From assembly GCF_003573695.1 (NCBI RefSeq), contig NC_039361.1, positions 92,150,149 to 92,214,148 on the forward strand: DNA of 64,000 nucleotides, read 5' to 3'. Position 1 is the first letter of the stretch. Each line of letters starts with the position of its first letter. Shown piece by piece: positions 1-11,682 of the stretch. Source of the stretch: Papaver somniferum (taxonomy: Eukaryota; Streptophyta; Magnoliopsida; Ranunculales; Papaveraceae). Below the pieces are notes generated by a model. It ran no database searches and was not told where the DNA came from. It worked only from the letters and a program-made list of their open reading frames with translations. The position numbers and the translations under genes are program-made.

Positions 1-1972
1 TAATAAGGAACTTATAATATCTTACTTCGGTGAGGGAAATACGTTAATTTCTTGGCCATGCAGGTTTCTACAGGCGATTTATCAAGGATTTCTCCAAAAT
101 CTCCATGCCGATGTGCAAGTTATTACAAAAGGAGATACCTTTTGACTTCAACAAAGAATGCAAGGATTCCTTTGACAAATTAAAGGCAATGTTGACGAGT
201 GCGCCAATTATCAAATCACCGGTTTGGAATCTTCCATTTGAATTAATGTGTAATTCTAGTGATTATGCGGTTGGAGCCGTTTTGGGTCAAAGAGTCGAAA
301 AATTGTCCCATGTTATCTATTATGCATCGAGGACCCTTAATGATGCACAAATCATCTATTCTACCACGGAGAAGAAGTTATTAGCTATAGTTTTTGCATT
401 GGAAAAGTTTCGATCATACTTGGTGGGAAGAAAGGTTATTGTATATTCCGATCATGCCGCACTTAAATACTTAATAAAGAAGAAAGAAGCTAAGCCAAGG
501 CTAATCCGATGGATCCTATTGCTACAAGAGTTCGACATAGAAATTTGAGACAACAAAGGTGTGGAGAATACCGTTGCGGATCATCTCAGTAGACTTGTCA
601 TGTCTCAAGAAGAACTTCCATTACAAGACCGCTTTCCGGACGAACAACTTTTCTCCTTGGAAAATTCTACACCTTGGTACGCGGATATAGTGAATTACTT
701 GGTGGCAAGGAAGGTACCTAATACAATGTCTAACTTCCAAAAAATGAAACTTAAGAAGATATCCAAGAAATATGTGTGGGATGAACCATACTTATGGAAA
801 TATGGCATGGATCAAATGATACGAAGGTGCGTGCCTAATTCCGAATTTCAATTTATTCTCTCTTTTTGTCACACTCTTGCTTGTGGTGGCCATTTTGGTT
901 CTAAACGTACCGCTCTCAAAGTTCTCGAGAGTGTATTTTATTGGCCCACCTTGTTTGAAGATGCACATGTTTTTTTTGTAAATCATGTGATAGATGTCAA
1001 AGAACGGGCAATCTAGGTGCTCGAAATCAAATGTTACTCACACCAATCCTCACCGTTGAGATTTTTGATCTGTGGGGAATCGATTTTATGGGCCGTTTTG
1101 TCAATTCAAATGGAAATTTTTTTACACTTCTTGCGGTGGATTATGTTTCGAAATGGGTGGAAGCTAAACTCACCAAAACTAATGATTCTCAAGTTGTTTG
1201 TGATTTGTTAAGAGAAAACATATTCACTAGGCATGGTACACCAAGAGTGGTGATAAGAGATGGAGGCTCACATTTCAAGAAGGCTTTCCACTCTCTCCTC
1301 AAGAAGTACAACATTACACATAAGATTGGTACGCCTTATCATCCACAAACTAGTGGACAAGCGGAAATTTCAAACCGGGAAATCAAATCCATTCTTGAGA
1401 AAACGGTGAATACTACAAGGAAAGATTGGAGCTTTAAGCTTAATGATGCACTTTGGGCGTGTATAACGGCATACAAGACACCAATTGGAATGTATCCATA
1501 TTGGTTGGTTAATGGTAAAGCTTGTCATCTTCCGGTTGAACTTGAACATAAGGCTTATTGGGCGATAAAGAAGTGCAACATGGAGTATGAAGAAGCGGGG
1601 AAGCAAAGGAAGCTACAACTAAATGAGCTAGAGGAGATACGTAATGATGCATACGAGAATTCCCGTATTTACAAGGAAAATACCAAGCTTTTTCATGATA
1701 AGATGATTTCTCTTAAAAGCTTCGAAGTGGGACAAAAAGTCCTTTTATATCATTCTCGCTTTAAACTATTTCCTGGAAAGTTAAGGTTCCGTTGGATTTG
1801 ACCATATGTTGTTACTAATGTTTTTCTTTATGGTGAAGTTGAAATTACTAGTCTTAGAGACAACTCGGTTTCCAAGGTCAACGGCCATAGATTGAAGCCA
1901 TACTATGAGAACATCGCATATGTGAATGTGGATGAACTTTCATTTGAATATTCACTCCCTATGGAGGAGTAA
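1..1972 (+). pseudogene. pol: Athila-type Ty3/gypsy pol remnant (RT end, RNase H, integrase)
   Basis: This is the 3' half of a retrotransposon polyprotein; the 5' part lies outside the window. Domains in order are the end of reverse transcriptase ([12 protein letters not shown] at about 66-101), RNase H (about 200-545), the H2C2 zinc-binding integrase N-terminus (CGGHFGSKRT near 886-910, CDRCQ near 985-1003), the integrase core (GIDFMG near 1076, RDGGSHF near 1256, [10 protein letters not shown] near 1337, so the D, D and E of the DDE triad are present) and a C-terminal part ending at TAA 1970-1972. Lesions are in-frame stops at 15-17, 45-47, 546-548 and 1799-1801, and a frameshift by the T-run at about 968-985. 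The first RNase H aspartate is also changed (MCNSSDY where the family has CDASDY). The wording fits the Athila lineage. The copy cannot make a working polyprotein. Confidence 0.88.
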
Positions 1973-3783
1973 TGCGAAGCAAGAGCCAAGTCGGACCGTC
2001 GACTTTAAAACAAGCGCTTAATGGGAGGCAACCCATAGGTTTTGTATTCTTACCTTTTACTTTTCTTTTTATTTTTTTGTTTATTTTTTTTTTCTTGTTC
2101 CATATCATACTAAGATTTCCCACCTTGACTTTACCTGGACGATTCAATTACATTGAGGACAATGTAAGGTTTAAGTGTGGGGGAGTGGTTAAGCATATTA
2201 AAAAAAAATTGCATTAAACCTCCAACTTTTAGTGATTTTAGAGTCACTAGCATACCTCTAGGTATGTTTACATAGAGAATTCTGACCGACATAATTGAAC
2301 TTGGAAGTGTTAGGGAACTACGTTCGGATTTCTTGCTTGTTAGAGTGTTAAATAATGGATTTAATCATGCCGGTGATGCAGATTAAGAGCAGGGAGACAT
2401 GCATTATTAAAGTTGCTGATAAATCATTAGTGGAGACTACCCTATTTATATCATGCGAGGCACTGACCTGATTTCTTTATAAATAACTAAAGAGCTTTCT
2501 TTTGAGTGTGTGTCACCGTACGTTAATTCCAGGTAGAATGGTGAGCTACCCAACCTCCCACCAATAGAAGCACTACTCTTTGATCTCTTGAGTGCTAATT
2601 TTGTCAATCATGAGGTTGACGTCTATAGATGAAATCCTCCTTCTTGTAGTTCGATTTGCAGTTAGCACCATTCTCTCTCTCGACAACAACGGATCCATAG
2701 AAACACCATCATCATCAACAAGGGAGCGACATCAAAATCTACAAGGAAAGTTGAAAACGTTCAATGTTTACAAGCAACGGAACAAGAAAAGAGCAAATTT
2801 CATATCCAAGTAAGGCAACATATAATGAGCGGATTTTTATATATACATGTTGAAGACTTACATAGCAATGCGCATAATTTTAGATCCAAGTTGAAGACTT
2901 ATTTACAAGAGCAAAGAAAAGCAAAAGGTGAGAATTATTGAAGTTTATGATTTCGAGACGATACAAGTTGTGAAGAATCAAGCGGTAAAGTACTTTTCCC
3001 ACGGCCATGGTTTGCTTTTATTTTCACTTTGTTTTGTATTTTATCTCTCTTGTCTCTAAAAAAAAAAAAAAAACGAGACAAGAGAAATTTTATTTTTATT
3101 TAATAAGCCGTGGGGAAGGAAAATTTATAAAGAAGTTTCAAGCGACAAGGATTTTAAGGATAAAGGTTACAAATTGTCAAGGATCTATGAAATTCAAAAG
3201 TTTATCATCAATAGTTGAAGCCGAAGACGAAGATCAAGAAGATAAAAACGAGGAGCAAAGACGTTTCTCTTGGATGCTGTGAGAGTGGTGTTATCATCAT
3301 TGCAATTAGATGTGAAGGTGAGTAAGTAATCTCATTCTCGATAATAGTGGTTGATTTCCTTTCTTAGAGATCGTCAGAAAAATGGTTTTTCAAAATGTTA
3401 AAAGATGTGGTTTTTTAAAATATTTCGGAAGTTGTCCTTCCCACCATTCAACGTGTTGCAGGAATTCTCTCTTCATTCCTACCTACACACATGTGAGAAC
3501 CATAAAAGTACGTCCTTTGAGTGCAATTTCATAAAACCCTTTTGGTGAGGCAGAAGTCGAGGAGAAATTCTTATTGATCGCTCTCAAACACGCGTTCTCT
3601 CATTATGGTGTGGTTATTTCTCACTCAACATTTAAGAATGAGAATATGTTATTTAGTATTTCTAACTTCTTATTACTAGCATGCAGAAACTGTATGTCCT
3701 CATAACTCTTTGGATGCTTGGGACGTTGGAACGCTTTGAAGTTGTAAGTTTTAGTTTGATTTGCTCGAGGACTAGCAAAGTCT
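1973..3783 (+). other. Athila spacer between pol and 3' LTR
   Basis: This 1.8-kb stretch is non-coding or contains only broken short frames. It starts with the motif TGGGAGGCAACCCA at 2022-2035, which commonly follows pol in this group of plant gypsy elements. A purine tract TTAAGTGTGGGGGAG at 2171-2185 copies the real polypurine tract at 3784-3796 almost exactly. Athila relatives can carry an env-like ORF here, but I see no convincing one. A 14-A run lies at about 3060-3073. Confidence 0.6.
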
Positions 3784-3798
3784 AAGTGTGGGGGAATT
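3784..3798 (+). other. Polypurine tract (plus-strand primer site)
   Basis: AAGTGTGGGGGAATT sits immediately before a TGATAGGTGT that starts the 3' LTR. A purine tract ending at the TG of the LTR is the expected primer site for plus-strand synthesis. Confidence 0.75.
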
Positions 3799-5578
3799 TG
3801 ATAGGTGTCTAAAACACCTAATTTACTATGTAGTAGTTATGCTTTCTTTGCTATTTTTTCTTGTGAATTTCGTATTTTACGTTTGTTTTGAGTGTTTTAG
3901 GTATTTTGGAGTCGCACGGACGAAAAGAAGAAGAAATCACCCAATTTGTGCGAATGGGAAATATTGTCATTTCATAGGCGAACACTATCTGGAGTCCATT
4001 CAGTGTTAAGGGGCAACTCTGTTGGAGGAGTATTAGACACAGACCAGCTGATGCTAAGGGGAGCCAGTTGGGTGGTTTTGCAGTTGGGTGTCTAAATCGC
4101 ACCCAAATTATTACACAACCCTAACATCGAGAGATATCCTTCATTCATTACACCACCTGAAAGTTAGAAGAAGAAAGCAGCAGCCGCTGCTATTTACTGC
4201 CGAGACTAGATCGAAAAATAGGCATAAAAACCGAGAGATTGAAGATCAAATCTTGAGAGATAAGGAGGAGATGAAGTTCACATCTCATGGAAAGGAGAAA
4301 TTAGTAAGACCAGTTAGCGCAATTGTTTGGAAGAAATCGAGGGTTAGTTGATTTGTGTTATTGCTGTTGAGTATGGGTCGACCTGTAAGAGATGATATTG
4401 CTGGTGAAGATTCATATGCAAATGTGGTTGAAGCTGAGAAGGGTAATCCAGAGACGGTGAAGCTGAGATAGATTACAAGATTAAGAACAAGGGTTTTGCA
4501 GGAGGATGCTAGTGACGAACTCGATATTAAATGGGGTGTTGAATCGAGAAATGGGCAACAGGGGATCTGTTGGTTTCTTGGAATCAAAGTGGATGAGAAG
4601 AATTGATAGTGGTATTAATTTCACAGTGGGTAGCAGTCACTGATTTTGATAATGAAGATCTTGGTGAACTTGAGCTTCAAGTGGTGGTGATTCAGTTTGA
4701 AGGTTGTTGTGAATGGAGTCAGCTAAATATCGAAATGAAATTAGGGTTCCAATTGAGAATGAATGGTTCAAATCAAAAGATGGGTCTGTGATTGATTGAG
4801 GATGAATTCCTAGTTCTTAACATGTTTTGAGTTTTGTTTTAAAATCTACTTTGAAGTTTTTCACATGATTATCGTTTGTTTTCACTAATAGGAATGTTTA
4901 TACATTCATGGTTGATTGATAGATTGTTTAGGTGGCCAACTAAATTGATTTGTTAATTTATCTAAATCTAGTGAAAGTTAGGGGATAAGTAATCGTTTCT
5001 TGACTCTTTACATAAGTAGCAAACACGAGACCTTGCGGAGGGATTCCGCGGAGAAATTGTGTACGAAAAAAACGTTAGCAAGTAGACCTTGAGCTAAGAG
5101 TCTAACTACTAATATCAACCTAATAAATTTATAAATCTTAATGCGTTTAACTAAATTACATCTTGAGTGAGCTACTACTAGGTGGTTTGGTAAATAGAAT
5201 CCGGTAGGTGAGAACTTCCGTATCCGGTGATACAAAGGATTTAGGGCTTTAGCACTGAGCTAGCTTCTTTACCTACGGTTGGTGATAATCTGTGACTAAT
5301 AAAAAGTGGAAAAAACATAACTTGAATCATTGTTTTGCAACAAAGAAGGATTCCTTGATCTAATCTCTCTTATTGGTTTCAACATACACTTTTAATTGCT
5401 TTGTTTATTTTCTTTTGTTTTTAAAATCTAAAACCAACCCCCCCCCTCCCTTTCGTGAAAACTTTACAACTAAAAATCTCTTGCTCCTCATGGGAGAGAA
5501 CTTGAGTACACTATATTACTTGTTAATTAGGTGGAAAAACATTAATTAATTTGTTGTGGTTACGACACGCATTAATCA
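3799..5578 (+). mobile_element. 3' LTR of the Athila element
   Basis: The LTR begins TGATAGGTGTC directly after the polypurine tract. It ends near ACGACACGCATTAATCA, an imperfect inverse of the start. The right boundary could be 5571 or 5578. At about 1.78 kb it has the length typical of Athila LTRs. It holds a C-run (about 5438-5446) and no coding region; the short frames at 4088-4791 have no recognisable domain. The 5' LTR is outside the window, so insertion age cannot be judged. Confidence 0.7.
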
Positions 5579-6397
5579 TACAGTGAGCTACTAAAGATAA
5601 AGAAACTAAACCCATCCATTCTCATGTTCATCATTTCCAGAAAACATAAAAGTTCAACGTGAATCATTCATCACATAAATGTCAACCTATCTATCAACGT
5701 AAAAAGCCTGCATATAGTGCAGTACTTAAAAAAATAAATACAACCACCACTGAAAACAAAATCGTCAGACGAAATGCTTTATACTTAAAAATATGTAAAC
5801 TAAAAGTTCACACATCAAAAACCATGTTTAAAAAGAAAAGAACTTGTTAGATGAGTCTGGTTCTTTGTCAGATTAGTCTGGTTCCTCATTCTCATCCAAA
5901 TCCACGCAAAGATCACTATCATTAACATCGTCGTATAGCAGTACTTTACTTCCAATAGCACTTTACTTGTTCAAACTCGTATTTTTGTTAAAAGTATTGG
6001 TAAGGAGATAAACATATCAGACCTAATGTAATAAATTGATTCTTATTGTTTACAGGGGGAACATCTGTATTTTTCTACATTTCCCCCGTTCTTTCAGCTA
6101 ATTATATATTTTTTTTCCAAAAGAATGCACACCTCATAAATAAATAAATTTGCAAGAGTATATTGCATTCTGTAAAGTCTTGGAACTTGTAAATAATTAT
6201 ATGATTTATTTCATGATACCAATACCTAAACAATAAAAGAATTCATTAACATCATCTTCTTCTAGATTGACAAAATTAGCAAACGAAACAAGAAATGAAA
6301 ACAACTTTCAAAGCGTCCAGAAAAAGAAATTGATAAATCAAACCCTATCATCAAAAATAAAAAATAAAAAACATATCAAATGAACCATCCCCCATCT
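5579..6397. other. Intergenic, with a possible acidic minus-strand ORF end
   Basis: AT-rich and mostly featureless. On the minus strand 5962-5873 a 29-codon frame reads into an acidic C-terminus (DSDLCVDLDENEEPD then stop). It resembles the tails of the other small acidic proteins in this window. An in-frame TAA lies just upstream at 5963-5965, so if real it is only a last-exon relic. Confidence 0.3.
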
Positions 6398-6886
6398 TCA
6401 AAAAATTATTCTCGTAATGCTGTGGTGAACGTGATCACTCCAACCAGCAGGCTTGGGCGCCTTGTCATCCTCATATTTGCCATTTTCGGCTTCATCAGGC
6501 TCCACATGCTTGTTAAGATCATGCTTGTTAACTTTTGGATCCTCTGCCATATCCGAAACATCGGGATCTTCATCAATAATAGAAGCATGAATATCATCAT
6601 TCACAGTAGGAACATCAGCATAAGCAGGAACATTAGCATTCTCAACACTACTGTTTACAGCGTCCAGAGGAACATTAGGAATAACATCAGCATAAATAGG
6701 AACATCATCATTCTCAACACTACTAACAATGGAACTAATTACAACGTCGATAGGAACACCAAGAACAGTAGTTACTCCGTCCACGGTAATGATAATCCTC
6801 AATTTACGAGGACCAACCATCAGTCGAGGACATTTTTGGATCCTCTCTTCAGTTTCATCTCTACAGTCCCTCTTAGCAGAACTCAT
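6398..6886 (-). CDS. Small acidic hypothetical protein, paralogue 1
   Basis: A 162-residue intact ORF whose ATG lies in the context GAGGAAAATGAGT. No known domain is recognised. The N-terminal core (PRKLRIIITVDGV around residues 26-38) matches residues 23-35 of the plus-strand gene at 16,000-16,386 (PRNLRITITIDGV). Both proteins start MSS, and the sequence upstream of both ATGs is similar (CCTAAA...ATTAGGGTTTT, then an AT-rich stretch). Within this core most codon differences are synonymous, which points to selection on the protein. The middle holds two copies of a unit SSVEN..VP.YADV (about residues 55-95), and the C-terminal half is Asp/Glu-rich. The function is unknown. Real expression is inferred, not shown. 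Confidence 0.6.
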   Translation of the reverse strand: MSSAKRDCRDETEERIQKCPRLMVGPRKLRIIITVDGVTTVLGVPIDVVISSIVSSVENDDVPIYADVIPNVPLDAVNSSVENANVPAYADVPTVNDDIHASIIDEDPDVSDMAEDPKVNKHDLNKHVEPDEAENGKYEDDKAPKPAGWSDHVHHSITRIIF

Positions 6887-7547
6887 TTTCCTCTTAATAC
6901 TCTATGTTAATTTTTTTCTATGCTTGGTGTAATTTATATATATTTCTAAGGAAAACCCTAATTTTTTAGGTTTTCCATCATTATCTTAAATCACTTATTC
7001 TTTGGTATTTACACCGAATATTGTAGCAGTATAATGAGATATGGAATGAATATTTTCATGTTTATATAATTTCCTTTTTAATCTAATATACATTACGAAC
7101 ATAACAAACTAAAATAAATCATGATCTCATGAGATATGGAATGAATATTTTCATATTTATCTAATTTTCTTTTTAATTTAATATATGATCTCTTAGGCGA
7201 TACCCAAATAATTTTTCTACTTTTCAACTAATTACCTAGGTCGGTTGGGGTGGCTCGGCCGGCTGGACCATAGGTGTAACGCAAAAAAATAAATGAAAAA
7301 AATCAAATGTTGGCTAGTTAAACAATGATCCAACATTTAGCGGCAACACTATCATGTTATAAACGCAATTGAACATTTCAACATAGAAAAAAAAATCCAA
7401 ACACCAAAAAAAAAAAAAAAAATACACTCTAACTACAAGAAAAAAAAAATATCAACATAGATAACCCAAGTAATAAATTGTACATTTCAGCATAGAAAAA
7501 AAATCCAAATACCAAAAAAAAAAAACACAACTACAAGAAAAAAAAAG
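6887..7547. repeat. Duplicated intergenic segment, copy 1
   Basis: About 6955-7290 is repeated at about 8865-9140 and in part at about 12,480-12,640. Shared landmarks are TTTTTTAGGTTTTCCATC, GGTATTTACACCGAATAT, TTTCCTTTTTAATC, and the GTCGGTTGGGGTGGC stretch near 7232. It therefore belongs to the segmental duplication that multiplied the F-box genes. An inner block around GAGATATGGAATGAATATTTTCAT occurs twice here (7038 and 7132). A-runs lie at 7386-7450 and 7490-7550. Confidence 0.65.
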
Positions 7548-8712
7548 CTACATAGATAAGACAAGGAATGTGTTAGTGGCATGGACATCATGAGTACACG
7601 TTTCTGATTGTCCACCAAAATTCTTCAACGAGACAACGCTCCTCATGTGAGAAATAATTGCAACCCTTGTTTCCCATGGTAGTGTTCCACAAATTTCCGT
7701 CCAAGTTCTGGTGAGTGTATTGTAACACGATAAACGCCTATTCTGCCAAAATAAGAGGTCCTTGTTATTTACAAAGGCTATCGGGTTATAAGTCGGTCAT
7801 TCATCCTCTTCAAAGAAAATGCTTATCTTATTATTTCAATTCCATTCCCCGCCAGGTGCCCATGTATGAATATTTTTTCCGGAAATGGGAGCCCATAAAT
7901 CTATCCGGGGCCGATCAATCCCCTCATGGATGTAGTAAAATAAAATGCGAACTCCGAACATGACCATCCCAAGTGATGGGTAAGTATTTATCCAAAATTC
8001 ACTCCCAGGAATATGATGCGGGGTGGCGAATGTTGATGGAACGTCTCAGTTTCCAAGTTTAAAGATATTATGCCAACATCCTGCTGACAACAATCCTTCC
8101 AAAAAATACAACCATGTGCGTACACACCTGAACTCTGAAAAGTATAATGAATCTCCCCTTCTATGTTCCTCCATCCCCTCTTGTCTCCTAGAGTGTGTGT
8201 TTGAAGTTTATCATCCATGTGAATCCGAACTACCTTGTACTCATTGGTACGTTGACAGTAGACGAAAACCCCAATTTTGTTGTATCGTGGGTACCACGAA
8301 AGTACTGGATCCGGTGCAATTGGGATGCATAGTTGTGGCAGATGGAGGTGCTCACCAGTTTCTGGATTCATAATATATGCAGGATCTTGTATGATGTGGT
8401 GTGAAACATAAAAAAAATACCAGACCATTGCAAGATCCAACTATTAAGTGCAACATAGTCCAATCATCATGGGTTCCATCATTTGGGGCATCGTGATTGT
8501 TGGCTGTTACGATCCGGCTGAAATCTTCCTCTCTATAAAAGAGTTGGGTAACTATATCTTTTCCCATTCTTGGTGTGACACCAAAAAGGAATCCAATTCT
8601 TTTGTCCCCAAAGATAGTATTCCATTCTTTGCATACATATTTGCTTGCTAAAACGCTTTCTGCAGTTTGGATGCGCTGAAGTATCTCGGTTTAATTACGG
8701 CAACATATCCAT
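7548..8712 (-). pseudogene. F-box protein pseudogene, tandem copy 1
   Basis: An intact version would be an F-box substrate adaptor for an SCF ubiquitin ligase: an N-terminal F-box, then an F-box-associated beta-propeller-like region. The ATG at 8712 is followed at codon 6 by TAA where copy 2 has GAA (Glu). The F-box then suffers indels. A frameshift in the A-run near 8410-8418 splits the middle; the readable parts are NPETGEHLHLPQLC, CQRTNEYKVVRI and GVYAHGCIFW. Further stops precede the C-terminal part, which ends CTHDVHATNTFLVLSM at 7548. About 385 codons if intact, as expected for this family. The best match in the window is copy 2 at 9357-10,538. Confidence 0.8.
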
Positions 8713-8802
8713 CACTATTATACTGATGAAAGATTATAATTTTTTTTTACAAGCTTTTAGGATTTTGTTATTGTAGAATGCTACAAGCAGATACGAGTAA
8801 AG

Positions 8803-8831
8803 CTTATATATATATATATATATATATATAG
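8803..8831 (-). promoter_or_regulatory. F-box copy 1 TATA box expanded to a (TA)n tract
   Basis: Read on the minus strand, copy 3 has GATGTCTATATAAGCTTTACTC upstream of its ATG (split here as GATGTC, TATATAAG, CTTTACTC). Copy 1 has the same flanks, but the TATATAA core is replaced by about 13 TA repeats (8805-8830). It lies 90-120 bases upstream of the ATG. Core-promoter identity is inferred from position and motif. Confidence 0.5.
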
Positions 8832-9356
8832 ACATCCAATACACCTGTTGGCTAATTTTTTAGGTTTTCCATCTTAAATCACTATTTTTTGGTATTTACA
8901 CCGAATATTTCAATTTCCATATTACTAAAAAATGAGATATTGTAGCAATATAAAGAGATACAGAATGAATATTTTCATGTTTATCTAATTTCCTTTTTAA
9001 TCTAATATACATTCCGAACATAACAAACTAAAATATATCATGATCTCTTAGGAAATACCCAAATAATTTTTCTACTTTTCGACTAATTACCTAGGTCGAT
9101 TGGGGTGGCCCGGACGGCTGGACCATAAGTGTAATGCAAAAAAAGGAAAAAACCAAAGGTTGGCTAGTTAAACAATGACCCATACTAAATTGTACATTTC
9201 AACATAGAAAATAATCCAAAAAAAAAAAAAACACAACTACAAGAGAAAAAAAATCTACATAGATAACCCAAGGAATAAATTGTACATAGAAAAAAATCCA
9301 AATACCAAAAAAAAAAAAAAAAAAAAAAAAAAACACAACTACAAGAGCAAAAAAAT
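8832..9356. repeat. Duplicated intergenic segment, copy 2
   Basis: About 8865-9140 repeats 6955-7290 (same order of TTTTTTAGGTTTTCC, TTTACACCGAATAT, AACATAACAAACTA, TTGGGGTGGC). The downstream part holds A-runs, including an uninterrupted 27-A run at 9307-9333, and a second copy of ACACAACTACAAGAG. No gene is seen; long Phe/Cys frames on the minus strand are translations of the A-runs. Confidence 0.65.
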
Positions 9357-10538
9357 CTACATAGATAACCCAAGGAATGTGTTAGTGGCATGGATATCAT
9401 GAGTACATGTTCCCGATTGTCCACCAAAATTCTTCAACGAGACAGCGCTCCTCATATGAGGAATAATTGCAACCCTGCTTGTTTCCCACAGTAGTGTCCC
9501 ACAAATTTCCGTCCAAGTTCTGGTGAGCGCATTGTAACGCAATAAACGCCCATTCTTCCACAATAGGAGGTCCTTGTTTTTTCCAAAAGCTATCGGGTAA
9601 TAGGTCGGCCACCCTTCATCCTCATCCTTTTCCAAGAAAATGATTATCTTATTATTCCAATTTCATTCCCCGCCAGGTGCCTATGTATGAATATTTCTTT
9701 TGGAAATGGGTGCCCAGAAATCTATCCGGGGCTGATTAATCCCATCATCATAGGCCTCATGGATGTAGTAAAATAAAAGGCGAACTCTGAACATAACCAT
9801 CCCAAGTGATAGGAATTTACTCCCAGGAATATGATGCGGGGGTCGCGAATGCTGATGAAATTTCTCAGTGTCCAAATTGAAAGAAACTATGCCACTGACA
9901 ACAATCATTCCAAAAAATACAACCATGTGCGTACACACCTGAACTCCGAAAAGTTCAAGGAATATCCCCTTCTATGTCCTCCATCCCTTCTATGTCCTCC
10001 ATCCCTTCTTGTCTCCTAGAGTGTGTATTTGAACTTTACCATCAATGTGAATTCGAAAAACTTTGTACTCATTGGTACGTTGACAGTAGCCGAAACCCCC
10101 AATTACATTGTATCGTGGATACCACGAAAGTACCTGATCTCGTGCAATTGGGATGCATAGTTTTGGCAGATAGAGGTGCTCACCAGTTTCTGGATTCATA
10201 ACATATACATGATCTTGTATGCCGTGGTGTGAAACATAAAAACATACCAGACCATTGCAAGATACAACTATTGGGTGCAGCTTAGTCAAATCTTCATGGG
10301 TTCCATCATTCGGGGCGTCGTGATTGTTGGCTGTAATGATCGGGCTGAAATCTTCCTCTCTATAAAAGCGTTGAGTAACTTCTTTACCTATTCTTGGTGT
10401 GATACCAAAAAGGAGTCCAATTCTTTTGTCCCTGAGGATAGTATTCCACTCTTTGGAGACACATTTGCTTGCGAAAATGCTTTCTACAGTTTGGAGGTAC
10501 TGTAGTATCTCAGTAGTTAATTCTGGAAACATATCCAT
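9357..10538 (-). pseudogene. F-box protein pseudogene, tandem copy 2
   Basis: This is the best preserved of the three F-box copies. The ATG at 10,538 opens a clear F-box (FPELTTEILQYL, then CVSKEWNTIL, residues about 3-36). The associated region follows (SCNGLVCFYVSHHGIQD, NPETGEHLYLP, CQRTNEYKVFRI). A one-base deletion relative to copy 1 (KRGWRNIEGE against KKGWRT-stop) ends the frame at 9990. It lies beside an 18-bp tandem duplication (9973-9990 and 9991-10,008). A second shift near 9900 and two stops near 9640-9690 break the rest, which is still readable as FNLDTEKFHQ, PRIDFWAPIS, PIAFGKNKD and NALTRTWTEI to the stop at 9357. A truncated product of about 180 residues holding the F-box could still be made. 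Confidence 0.82.
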
Positions 10539-11038
10539 CACTATTATACTGATGAAAGATTATCAAAAATAAATAAATTTAAAAGCATTTAAGATTTTCT
10601 TAATATTGTAGAATGCTAGAAGCAGATACAGAGTAAATCTTACATAGACATCCAATACACCTGTTGGCGAATGGCCGCGTCCTTGATGAGCAGGAATTAT
10701 TTGAATGGTCGCGTCCTTAATGAGTAGGCAAGTAACGCATATTTGCACGTTTTATCTTATAAGCGATTATAGCTTAAACCTATAACTAGATTTTAAAAGG
10801 AAACAAAATCTAAAGGATAACCATTACGTCACGAAGTAGGTCTGAAACGACATGACATTTTAGTAGGGTGTTATTATTTCTTTGAATTCAACCGCTGCAT
10901 GCGTCTCTTGGAAATAGGTCTCAGAATAAAAAAGAAAAAAAAGATAATAAATGTGAAAGAGGAATTATGGATTATATTCATTTTCGAGAGAATTAAGCCA
11001 AGAGAAGAGAAGAAGAAAAAAAAGTTTCAGAGATAACA
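10539..11038. other. Intergenic between F-box copy 2 and the 11.0-kb gene
   Basis: The minus-strand promoter region of F-box copy 2 lies here. The TATA position (10,640-10,650, TCTATGTAAG on the minus strand) has lost the core seen in copy 3. A short direct repeat GCGTCCTT.ATGAG.AGG occurs near 10,677 and 10,713. The last 100 bases are purine-rich and probably form the leader of the plus-strand gene at 11,039. Confidence 0.45.
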
Positions 11039-11682
11039 ATGGCTCCAAATAACCCAGAAAAAGGGTGTGGTTCCAAACCATCAAAAGGAAAGACCCCAAT
11101 GACAGAGGAAGAAGTTGATAAGGAGGAGTGCTTGAAGAGAAAGGAAGTGATGATGAGGTTCAAATTAGCAGTATGTGAAATGGATTTGGAGCAACTAGAG
11201 AAAGCTAAGTACTGTATATTGAAAGCAATAAGATTGAATAAAAAGAAGAAGAAAGAAGAGGCAAGGAATATGAGAGAAGAGGAAGAAGTAGGTTTGCAGA
11301 AAAATAACCAAGATGATGATATGTATCTGTTGTGGAATGGGTTTTATCAAATGAGGCAGAAAATGAAGAGACAAAGAAGAGAAGCATAGAGAAAGTAAAA
11401 TATGAAGAATACCCAGAAGAATATTTGCAGTTGTTGCAGAAAAAGGAAAGGAGACAAGGTGTGTTTTTAATAAGAAGTATTAGGTCTAGAAGAGCATCAA
11501 TTTATGCAGGAAGATATATGGATTATACAAACCACCTTGTGAATGAAATCAGTGTAGAGGATGATTATCAGGCGTACCTATCACGAACAACACATGAAAA
11601 TGAGGTCATACTCAACATAGTGACTGATTCTGAAACTGATATGCGATCGGAGACGGAAAGGTCGGATTATGACTCCGAGTGA
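11039..11682 (+). CDS. Lys/Glu-rich hypothetical protein, frameshifted or spliced
   Basis: The ATG sits in a strong plant start context (AACAATGGCT) after a purine-rich leader. The first frame (11,039-11,389, 116 residues) is Lys/Glu-rich and probably helical (MDLEQLEKAKYCILKAIRL, then a Lys/Glu tract). An overlapping frame from 11,320 to 11,682 continues in the same style (EEYPEEYLQLLQKKERRQ, RSIRSRRASIYAGRYMDY) and ends in an acidic tail (SETERSDYDSE). One frameshift or a small intron in 11,320-11,389 would join them into about 210 residues. I recognise no family. Either it is a real two-exon gene or a recent pseudogene; cDNA would tell. Confidence 0.45.

Noticed and set aside
8805..8830. 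(TA)n tract as a replication origin or unrelated microsatellite
   Set aside because: Flanks match the TATA regions of the sister F-box copies, so it is better explained as an expanded TATA box.
9185..9427. Phe/Cys-rich minus-strand ORF that looks like a membrane protein
   Set aside because: It is a translation of A-runs and a duplicated ACACAACTACAAGAG stretch, not a real membrane protein.
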